Below the pieces are notes generated by a model. It saw nothing but the letters and a program-made list of their open reading frames with translations, searched no databases and was not told the origin of the DNA. Source: Lanius collurio (Eukaryota > Chordata > Aves > Passeriformes > Laniidae). Taken from it: 64,000 nucleotides of DNA. The stretch is taken from positions 1,111,456 to 1,175,455 of the forward strand of contig JACBWW010000052.1 in the NCBI GenBank assembly GCA_020086605.1. The letters are read 5' to 3'. Shown here one piece after another: positions 11,791 through 19,215 of this stretch (position 1 is its first letter; every line of letters starts with the position of its first letter). The position numbers and the translations under genes are program-made.

Positions 11791-12339
11791 ATGTGGCCCC
11801 ACACCCGAGGAGTAAAGACCCTGTGTCAGGAACATGCTGGCAGCCCTGTCCCCGGTGGTCCCAGCAGTGGCAGCTCCGGTGCGAGAGCGAGAAAAGCTGA
11901 AAGTGAAAGCAAGTACAAAAGAACTCGGAAAAATGAAAAGTTTATTGCAGCTAGGGTTTTTGGAACTGTAAAATGGTATAATGTAAAGAAAAATGACGGT
12001 TTCTTATTGAAAAGTGATAATGGAGAAAGTATTTTTGTTCATGAATATGCTATTGTGAAAAATAACCCCAAAAGCGATGTTCCAAGCTTAGAAGAAGGAG
12101 AAAGAGTAGAATTTAAAATTGTGCAAGGAAAGAAGGGCCCACAGGCCGCCTGTGTTACAGGCCCTGGGGTTGTCCCTGTGAAAGGTAGTAGATATACTGG
12201 ACAATGTCCTCATAATCCCTATCCTTTCCCTATCCCACCTTTCCCTTTTATCCCATGTCCCTTTACCCCCCATATATGCCCAGCCCAAATTTCCCTTTCT
12301 GGTACCCCTCACAAAACCAGGGTTTTCCATTTGCCATGA
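11791..12339 (+). CDS. Retrovirus-borne Y-box-type cold-shock domain protein
   Basis: The frame is open from 11656 to the TGA at 12337-12339. The only in-frame ATG is 11791 (weak context), giving 182 residues; an upstream start or a gag fusion is possible. Residues about 51-120 (11941-12150) form a cold-shock domain, an RNA/ssDNA-binding OB fold. The features are GTVKWYNV (Trp62), KNDGFL at the RNP1 position, SIFVH at RNP2 (Phe82, His84), VEFKIVQG and the VTGPG end block. Long insert loops and the TGPG..PV ending point to the eukaryotic Y-box (YBX) group rather than Lin28 or bacterial Csp. From memory about half the domain is identical to YBX1. RNP1 has Asp where YBX has Tyr, but the main aromatic contacts are kept. 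Basic residues precede the domain and a Pro/Phe-rich tail follows. It is intronless, as expected for an mRNA capture. It may be a relic rather than an expressed gene. Confidence 0.75.
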   Translation: MWPHTRGVKTLCQEHAGSPVPGGPSSGSSGARARKAESESKYKRTRKNEKFIAARVFGTVKWYNVKKNDGFLLKSDNGESIFVHEYAIVKNNPKSDVPSLEEGERVEFKIVQGKKGPQAACVTGPGVVPVKGSRYTGQCPHNPYPFPIPPFPFIPCPFTPHICPAQISLSGTPHKTRVFHLP

Positions 12340-12464
12340 ATCCCTCTGCAATGCCGATGGGGGGGCATGAAAAGGAGGGAGGGAAGAAATTACCTGTAAT
12401 TTTCTTAAGATTCCAACAGGTACAGAAAGGAAAAAAATCCTCTCCTGACTCAGTTTCCATCTGA
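12240..12464 (+). pseudogene. Frame-shifted continuation of the Pro/aromatic-rich tail
   Basis: The cold-shock ORF reads Pro/Phe-rich (PYPFPIPPFPF) until about 12250. After that the same kind of sequence continues in frame 0 (12255-12464) as tyrosine-, proline- and methionine-rich protein (YPPYMPSPNFPFWYP), while frame 1 loses that character and stops. A one-base indel near 12240-12260 is the simplest reading, so the ancestral protein was probably about 40 residues longer. The remainder to 12616 is AT-rich and holds no other gene I can support. Confidence 0.45.
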
Positions 12465-12602
12465 AGCGTGCTCAAGTCCTGCCTCCCTTCTGATGCTCCA
12501 AAGAAAATCATTTGGACATTTGGGGACTCATGATAGTGGCTTCCTTTCTTTGGAAATTGTTTTGTTTTTTATCCAACTGTTTCCAATGTTATTTTATTTA
12601 AT

Positions 12603-12611
12603 AAGAAAGGG
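12603..12611 (+). other. Putative polypurine tract of element 1
   Basis: AAGAAAGGG lies five bases before the 3' LTR, about where plus-strand priming occurs in retroviruses. It is short and somewhat displaced, so the call is weak. Confidence 0.4.
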
Positions 12612-12616
12612 TGAAC

Positions 12617-12909
12617 TGTGGAGGTGCCTTCCCCTGGAATCCTGGGGGGAGGGACCCTGCAGGGTACAGGTCTGTCCCTGTCCCTGCTCCCATGTCACGT
12701 GTGCCCCATACCTGTTCTTGATTGGTTGGTTTTGGGTGCCCAGGCCCGGGAAGAGAGCAGGGTCCCATGACTGGGGTCTGCCTGGGAACTCCAGCCATGC
12801 GAGTGGAGGAGTAAATCATCTCTGAACATCTATAAAAATATCACTTCATATTTCCTTCCAACGTTCATTGCTGTCTTATAGATGTTGTAAGGATTCCCCT
12901 CATTGCAAT
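12617..12909 (+). mobile_element. 3' LTR of element 1
   Basis: It begins TGTGGAGG and aligns over its full length with the 5' LTR, with roughly 28-30 substitutions and a 3-bp indel by eye. The polyadenylation signal of the 5' copy (AATAAA) is AGTAAA here. ACTAGGG of the target duplication follows at 12910. Confidence 0.85.
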
Positions 12910-12916
12910 ACTAGGG

Positions 12917-14234
12917 TTGATGTTTGAGGTTTTCAAAATCTTCATTTTTTTTTTGTTTTAAATCTCATGCAAAACATATAATTTGAAAACCTCATTGTTA
13001 AATTTCTGCAAAGTTCTGACACATTGCATTTCTTTAGGGTCTTTCTGTGTTTCTCCTAGTATGTATTTAGTGATAAGAGTTACAATACAGAAGGTGGAAA
13101 GAAGAAAAGTAATATTTAAATATACACAGATGTTTCAGAATAGAGTTTCAAGAATCTAGAAAATTAAAATCCAAATGAAAATCAAAAGAAAAATGCTCAT
13201 TTTTTTAACATGATTTTATTTTGGAAAATAAAATTTTTACTTTGTGGAAAATAAAAGAATGTTTTTGTGAAAATTAATTTTTGCAGAACACACCAACACA
13301 TTTTCAGCCACCCATAAAGCTCCAAAGGCTCAATAACAACATATCTGGCTGCAAACACAAGAAATATTCTTCCCAAGGTGCCATTTTCTACAACACTTAT
13401 TTACAGATTTCCAGAGTGAATAAATCTATTCATGCTAAGATCTTAAGCAAACTGTGCTGAAAATTATCCAGTAAAAGGCAAAGACACAGAACAGGGGTCT
13501 CTGGTTCCTAGCTTTCTCTTTGCAACAATCACTGAGGAAAAGGCCACAAACAGTTCAAAGACCCCTTGCCCACCAAGGTCTCCATTCAAGAGTCAGATTT
13601 GCCACCTGTTTCCTTGACCACTCTCCTTTCCACTGGTTCCGGGAAAGGGAGTTGTGCCAGTCCTGCCTGCCCTGGGCTTGTTGTCAGCTGAGATGTCTCA
13701 GCAGCCACAGGATGGGTCAGAACAATGTGAAATACATCTTTGTCCATTGATCCCCTTGTGTACAAAGGATGGAATTTCCAACAGTCTCTCTGGCATATGA
13801 AAAGCTCCAGTAGACAGGATCTCCTCCAAGTATTCCTGCACCAGGAAGTTCCTTATCAGGCTTTGAAGACACTCCTCCATGGCCCTGTCTTCTGATCCCT
13901 GCTTTCCAGTGAGGTCTTGGTGTTTTTCTGTCATTCTTGGTTGCTTCTGCATAGGATGAGTGATTGTGTTGTTGCTTTCATTGCATTAATACAGAATAAA
14001 ATCTGTGTTTGTATTTCTGCAGAGATTCACATGCACAAATACAAATGAAAAACCAGTGAAAAAACAATGAAATAACAAGAACTTGAATAAGGAAAAAGCA
14101 ATCACTCTCTAGGGAAAACATCTACCTACACAATGAGATCAGCTTTTCAAAGAGAAAGAATGGATTTATTTTCTCTGTTAATCATAAAGTTAATTATAAT
14201 TTAAAATAAAAAATTTAGATTAGGTTTTACTCAG
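12917..14234. other. AT-rich sequence between the two proviruses
   Basis: No gene is recognised. Short frames at 13520-13952 on both strands match nothing I know. Confidence 0.5.
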
Positions 14235-14308
14235 AAATTCTTTCCTGTGAGGGTAGTGAGGCTCTAGCCCACGTTTTCCTTCCAACCCCGGCCGTTCTAT
14301 GATTCTAC
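14235..14308 (+). mobile_element. CR1 LINE 3' end, internally deleted
   Basis: The CR1-like block TTTCCTGTGAGGGTAGTGAG is joined to the CR1 terminus (CCTTCCAACCC ... TTCTATGATTCTA). The middle of the 3' region is missing. Confidence 0.7.
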
Positions 14309-14509
14309 AATAAACAATTGAGAACAAGTATTCTGCAGGTTCCTTGCTGATAAATTTATAGATAAAGACAAAATGTGTATGCAATCAACTCCTATTTCTC
14401 CACATTGCTGTGATAAATATGAATGTGGGCAGATTTGATTCACATTTTTGTAATGCGGGAGAAATACAGGAATATATACTAATACTTATTTCAATGGTAA
14501 GCATGGCAA

Positions 14510-14780
14510 AATAAGGCAGCTGCCTCACTGAAGACAACGACTACAGGACCCCACTGCCCGCAGCAGGCTGCCCAGTGAGCGCTCCGCCATGAGGGCCCCG
14601 TGTGGTGCCGCCCCCTCTGCCGCTCCACACTGCTCCTCCGTCTGCTGCAGCAGCGAACTGTGAGGTACTGCATGGAGGTGCCCTGAGAGTTTTCCTTGAG
14701 CCCAGAGTCCTGTGGGTGAGATATTAAGTCACTTTTCTCTCTTCCCTTTTTATTCTTTTTCATTCTGCTGCTAAGAAGAG
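14510..14780 (+). other. Leader of element 2
   Basis: This GC-rich segment with no long frame leads into a T/C-rich stretch and the gag ATG at 14781. No primer site or 5' LTR is visible, suggesting truncation at the left end. Confidence 0.4.
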
Positions 14781-16514
14781 ATGGGCGCGAAACTGACCCA
14801 CATCCAGCAAGACGCTTATATCCAAATCAAATCAGCCCTTCTTTACAGAAATTACTGCTTTTCAAGGGCAGAGCTGAAGCATTTCTTTCACTGGCTGTTT
14901 AAACACTTCCCTTACCTTTTGCAAGACTCACTCCTTTCTAGAGACTTTTGGGACAAAGTTGGATGCTCTACAGTCTAAAAATGACTTATCAGCAGAAACA
15001 ATTCTTAAATGCGTTAAAGACATTGAGTGTTCGGGAAGCTTTATCCCCACTTTAAAAATCCCCTCACTGTGTTCCTCTCCCCATGTCCCCGACCCCCTTT
15101 CCCTGCCTTGGATGGGATTGAGGGACGGATCTCGCCCAGGGGAGATGGATCCTGCCATTTCCCCTTCCCGGGGCGGCACCGGCCATGCTGTCCCCGGCTC
15201 TCCCCCCAGTCCCCCGCCTGTGCCCACTTCCTCAGCTGTGCCCCAACATGGCGTCAGCCACGCGGCCCCGGCTATTTCGCCGTCCCGCGGTCCCCCTCCG
15301 CTCCCTCCTGTACACGTCATCACGCACGACGCGTCCCCCATCCCCGCCGCCACTCCTCTGGCTGTGGGCACAGGCCCGCATCCCCCGCACCCCCACTCCG
15401 CTGCCTTCTCGGTTTCTCCCACAAACTCTGCTCCTGTAGTTTCTGCTTTAAATCCCACCGCTGCCAGCCTGGCTCTGGCAGTGCCGGCATCCAAAACCTG
15501 TCACACTTTTCCCCCTGCTGTGCAGCTCCAGGCTGCCACGGCTCGCCCTAGAGAACATCCCTCCTCCTTTTCAGAGGGTGACAGCAGCACCGCGGAGTCT
15601 GAGTCAGAGCCCGATGATAGATGGGCAGAAACACGAAGACAAGCTGCCCTGAATGGAGATTGCGAATTGGCCCAAAAGATTTCAGCCTTCCCAGTCGTTT
15701 TAACAAAACGGAGTGGGGAGAAATGCACAACAGAAAAAAGATGGGAGCCAATTCCCTACAGAGAAATTAAAGAGCTTTGCAAGGTCGCGAAGGAACATGG
15801 GCGGGTGTCACCCTACTTTAAAAATCTGCTTCAAGTCACTCTCTCCACTCTCACCCTAGTGCCCCATGACATTAAAACATTATGTCATGTCTCCTTTCTT
15901 CCAAGGAACATATGCTGTGGGAAATGATACGGAAAAGCCAATTGAGGCAGCTTCTACAAACATATCAAAGAGACCGCACTAGGGCTCATGTGACAGCAGA
16001 GTATCTGAGTGGAGAAGGTGACTTTGAGCACCCCCAAGACCAGGCCAAATTCATACCCGAGGCTGTCCTAGGACACATCAAAAGGGTAGCAGAGGCAGCG
16101 CTGCTCCAGGTCCCAGATGATGCTACTCCCACCTTAAACTTTTCCAATGTTAGACAAGGCACAGAAGAGTCTTTTGTTAACTTTGTTGATCGTCTAAAGA
16201 GTTCTATTGAGAGGCAAATTGATAATGCAAAAGCCCAAAAAGAGATTTTACATAGTTTGGCAATGACAAACTCAGAGTGCAAGAAAATCTTAAGGGCCCT
16301 GCCTCTCGATCCTTTGCCTGCAATAGACCAAATGATCAAAGCCTGTGCCAAACTAACATCCACTGAACACGTGATAGCAACAGCAGTCTCAAGAGGGGTG
16401 GCTGAAGCCTTAGTGGTATCATTAAAGGATAAGCAGAAGTGTTTTAACTGTAGAAAACCTGGACATTTTATGAAAGACTGCCCAAAACACCATGTAGCCA
16501 AAGACTCTCATTGA
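14781..16514 (+). pseudogene. Betaretrovirus-like gag with two frameshifts (element 2)
   Basis: Gag builds the virus particle. The ATG at 14781 opens with MGAKLT, so Gly2 could be myristoylated as in other matrix proteins. The matrix domain reads to TAA 14976-14978 in frame 0, with LFKHFP and RDFWDKVG shared with element 1. Reading moves to frame 1 near 14950-14965: a Pro/Ser/His-rich spacer (about 15020-15560), an acidic SESEPDD patch and the capsid start (IPYREIKELC at 15751-15780). It returns to frame 0 near 15880-15910 for the capsid C-terminal half, with the major homology region at about 16155-16215 (QGTEESFVNFVDRL). One CCHC zinc knuckle lies at 16440-16481 (CFNCRKPGHFMKDC), then TGA at 16512-16514. 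The two shifts are opposite and restore the frame. Betaretroviral gag usually has two knuckles; the second is at best a vestige after the stop. Confidence 0.85.
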
Positions 16515-17171
16515 CCTGTAGGGTGCCCACGCCAACACCAGCAGCATTCAAAAATCATCCAGCAGAGTACGGGATGGCCCTGTGCTACACATTTTTGGGA
16601 GCAGTGTTTGCCTCAGCCCACGCAAGAGAGAAGGCCAAAGATACCATCTGACACTTCCTCCTGGCATTTGCCACCCTGGGCATCCCTGCAGGCCCGAGGT
16701 AGCTTCCAGAAAAGAACATCAAACCCTACACCAGCCCAGCAAACACTGCCCCCGTGGACACAACCTCACCAGAAACCAACAAAGAACAACCTAAAGACCA
16801 AAGAAATGCAGCCCAGAGACAGTGCAGATTTCCATTACAGACATCGACCTGCCATCCTGTCACCAGAATTTCAACCAGGACATCGACCTGATAACCCATT
16901 GTGGTGCCTCCTTAAGTCTTTCCCAAATTGCCTTCATTATTGCAGTCCCTACCCCGTTCATCCCCCTGTTGCTTTCCCACCAGCTAATGCTCCCTACCTC
17001 CACCCCTTTGTGTTGCCCTTCCTGCCGCTGCACTCCCCGATACCCCTTTTGGGATGCTTCCTGATGCATTGCACTCCTGTTTTATTCACTCCCCATTTCC
17101 CCTTCCTCAGCCACATAAACTCATACCCTGTCACCTCACTACCACCCCCTCTACCCCAAGCTTTTAACTAA
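16515..17171 (+). pseudogene. Proline-rich extension of the gag frame after TGA
   Basis: Beyond the TGA the same frame stays open for about 218 codons to 17171. A Cys/His patch (CATHFWEQC) near the beginning may be a vestige of the second zinc knuckle. Later residues are rich in Pro, Leu, Phe and His (CSPYPVHPPVAFPP, PLPQAFN at the end). No protease or dUTPase motif is visible. The TGA could be a decayed CGA (CpG to TpG) or a real gag end with the open frame maintained by composition. I do not recognise a function. Confidence 0.45.
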
Positions 17172-17301
17172 TAAAGAAAAGGAAATGCAAAGAGAGAGGG
17201 ACAGGAAGGTCCCCCTCCTGAAATTTTGCAAATTGTTTAACAATCTTGTTTGAAAACCCCCAGAGAAGCAGCTACCTGAGCCCGTACCCTCACTCAACAC
17301 C

Positions 17302-17400
17302 ATGATGCCCAGCACCTGCCTCCCCGCTTTCCTCTGGATGATCTTGACAACATTAGCCGTGGATGCTTGGTTGGTAGCACAACCCAAGAAGAATGTATAG
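17302..17400 (+). pseudogene. Env signal-peptide stub (element 2)
   Basis: A 32-codon frame starts at ATG 17302 with a hydrophobic core (CLPAFLWMILTTLAVDAWLV) like a retroviral envelope signal peptide, and stops at TAG 17398-17400. Downstream sequence to 17500 contains short protein-like pieces (PPEWFEDLLGH) that could be the cytoplasmic end of env, so nearly all of env appears deleted between them. This is inferred from position and hydrophobicity only. Confidence 0.4.
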
Positions 17401-17636
17401 CGAAAGCATCCATGCCAGCACCAAAAAGATGAAAGTCTTCATCATCAACTTGAAGAAAGAAAAAAACCACCTGAGTGGTTTGAGGACTTGCTGGGACACT
17501 AGAGACTCATGAGGTGTTTAGTCCCCTGTTAAAAGTTGTCTTATAGATTCCTTTAATTGTTTTTGTTGTTTTGTGTGTGCTCAGTTGCTTAAAATCTTTG
17601 CTTTTGAGATTCCTAAGAAAGGTCCTTTTAATTAGT

Positions 17637-17649
17637 AAAGAAGGGGGAG
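17637..17649 (+). other. Polypurine tract of element 2
   Basis: AAAGAAGGGGGAG directly precedes the 3' LTR, with one T between, the expected plus-strand primer position. Confidence 0.7.
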
Positions 17650-17650
17650 T

Positions 17651-18000
17651 TGCAGAGGCCGGTGGGCCTGCTGAGAAAGCTTCCCCAGAATGATCTGTTC
17701 TGTTACGCTAATGTTCCCCAGTTCTGCTCCCCTGGTTGGCTCCGTTGGTGGCCACAACCCCTGTTACTTGATACACCCTGGAAGTCGCTTCATCAGTTCC
17801 TTTACCCCTCATTGTTCTCCCCGAGAGACTTCCCTGAACCCTTGCACAGACACATTAAATCTCTCCTGTAGAACCCTGTGCAAAGACTCTTGCTGCTCAT
17901 TTCATCGTCGGACTGTTTTAGCCAGCTGTCTGGTCTGTGTGTGCAAGCTGCCAGCACCGGGCGGCTTCGTCCTGGAGACGCTTTCAGGAAGGTCGGTACA
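17651..18000 (+). mobile_element. 3' LTR of element 2
   Basis: This 350-bp segment begins TGCAGAGG and ends GGTCGGTACA, with canonical TG...CA ends. It has a probable ATTAAA polyadenylation signal at 17854-17859. It shows no visible similarity to the element 1 LTRs. The short open frames inside it are not genes. Confidence 0.7.
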
Positions 18001-18234
18001 TGGAACCAGCTAAGGAGAAAATGACAGCATATAGTCTCAGTTGCACCTTAATTTGAGCAGAGGCATTTCTAATAACTTTAACAACCAGACCATTACAAGA
18101 ATTTTGACCAACAACTCAAAAATTGTTCATTATCCATTAAAATATGTCACTAGAAAATATGGATACAACCAAGGCTCTGAACATTTTATAAGTGATTAAA
18201 ATCAAATAAATTCTTAAAATATTATCTGGGTAGT

Positions 18235-18412
18235 AGCTTAAAACATTCTTCTGAGGCAAGAAAAAATCTAAAATATGCTACCAAGAAGGAATAAATATGG
18301 ATTTTTTTGGTACAAAAGGGGCCTCATCTAAATTGCAAATGTTGTATATTCTCTTCTGAGCAGAGACATTTATGGTTAGCTTACCTACAACTAACCATAA
18401 TGGATCTTGGAT
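18235..18412 (+). repeat. Direct repeat, copy A (178 bp)
   Basis: It starts AGCTTAAAACATTCTTC and ends TAATGGATCTTGGAT. It matches copy B at 19040-19215 at roughly 95 percent by eye (8 substitutions and a 2-bp indel). It has no coding potential and is not a repeat family I recognise. Confidence 0.9.
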
Positions 18413-19039
18413 GAAAGTTGTTCTTGAGGGCTTTTGAGACATGAATGTTAAGGAAATGATAATATTATAGCTTTACAGACTCAAAAAGTAGTTTTCCAAG
18501 TCAAAACACTGATTCTATAAGTCATTATTAAGTATGGCGGCTCATTCAAAAATTTATTAAAAAGATAGAAAATTAGAATATTCCATTAAGTTATACTGAT
18601 TTATATTATGTGCATGTCAAGCTTCTTTCAGACATATGCAAAAGGAATTTTGTACAGAAAGCAAACTATTTTTACCTTGTGTTTTCATTTGCATTTCATT
18701 TAATCTTGAATGACTGTAGGTCAGCTTATTCAAATGTTCATGTTTTATTGAATCTGATTATAGACCACCCAAGAGAGCTGAGATAGATTCACATCCAGCC
18801 CTCTCTCACCTTGTCACTCCAGGAAACAGCTACACAGCTGCATTGCTTCATCTTCTTCTCCGTCCCAGGCTGATTCTCTTCTCCTTTTCTTGGGCACATT
18901 ACTGACATTTGGTTTAAAGAAAAGTGGAGAGGGGGAAAAAAGACCATTAAGAGTGCTAGTTAATTAGAAACTCCTCTGTTTGCTATAAGTAAATTAATTC
19001 AGATATAGCCATTTTTTTTTTTTTTTTTTTTCACACTGA
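18413..19039. other. Spacer between the two direct repeats
   Basis: AT-rich non-coding sequence ending in a 20-base T run at 19012-19031, eight bases before copy B. Confidence 0.7.
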
Positions 19040-19215
19040 AGCTTAAAACATTCTTCCTAGGCAAGAAGAAATCTAAAATATGCTACCAAGAAGGAATAAA
19101 TATGGATTTTTGGTACAAAATGGGCCTCACCTAAATTGCAAATGTTGTATATTCTCTTCTGAGCAGAGACATTTATAGTAAGCTTACCTACAACTGACCA
19201 TAATGGATCTTGGAT
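19040..19215 (+). repeat. Direct repeat, copy B (176 bp)
   Basis: The second copy of the 18235-18412 sequence, in the same orientation and 805 bp downstream start to start. The flanks of the two copies differ immediately outside the shared ends. Confidence 0.9.

Larger units (their letters stand above)
11140..11930 (+). other. GC-rich linker between matrix and cold-shock domain
   Basis: The linker is strongly GC- and CpG-rich compared with everything around it, and all frames are fairly open. It contains a (CAG)7 run and a palindrome resembling an RFX X-box. Element 2 has a comparable GC-rich, proline/serine/alanine-rich stretch between its matrix and capsid, so part of this may be the equivalent gag spacer. 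The last part (Gly/Ser/Pro-rich in frame 1) may instead come from the captured gene, because Y-box proteins have Ala/Gly/Pro-rich N-terminal tails. I cannot place the junction. Confidence 0.5.
10442..12909 (+). mobile_element. Non-autonomous ERVK-like provirus carrying a cold-shock domain (element 1)
   Basis: This is a complete proviral layout of about 2.47 kb: 5' LTR, primer-binding site, degraded gag matrix region, GC-rich linker, intronless Y-box-type cold-shock ORF, short AT-rich tail, purine tract and 3' LTR, flanked by a 6-7 bp target duplication. There is no recognisable capsid, nucleocapsid, protease, reverse transcriptase, integrase or envelope, so it must have relied on another virus for mobility. 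By eye the LTRs differ at roughly 10 percent of sites plus a 3-bp indel, indicating an old insertion. A solo LTR of the same family lies at 29704. The cold-shock domain most simply came from a host Y-box mRNA by retroviral transduction. Confidence 0.8.
14510..18000 (+). mobile_element. Non-autonomous ERVK-like provirus with gag and env stub (element 2)
   Basis: The order is GC-rich leader, gag (matrix, proline-rich spacer, capsid, one zinc knuckle), proline-rich extension, env N-terminal stub, polypurine tract and 3' LTR. Protease, reverse transcriptase, integrase and most of env are absent, so this is an internally deleted copy. I found no 5' LTR upstream of 14510, and the left edge is a compositional estimate. 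The 3' LTR is unlike that of element 1, although the two matrix domains are related. The gap from the end of element 1 is only about 1.6 kb. Confidence 0.75.

Noticed and set aside
14200..14780. Search for a 5' LTR of element 2
   Set aside because: I found no sequence matching the 3' LTR (TGCAGAGGCC...) and no copy of its downstream flank (TGGAAC) as a target duplication, so none is annotated.
16512..16514. In-frame TGA as a selenocysteine codon
   Set aside because: There is no selenoprotein context or recognisable SECIS element. A decayed codon or ordinary gag stop is far likelier.
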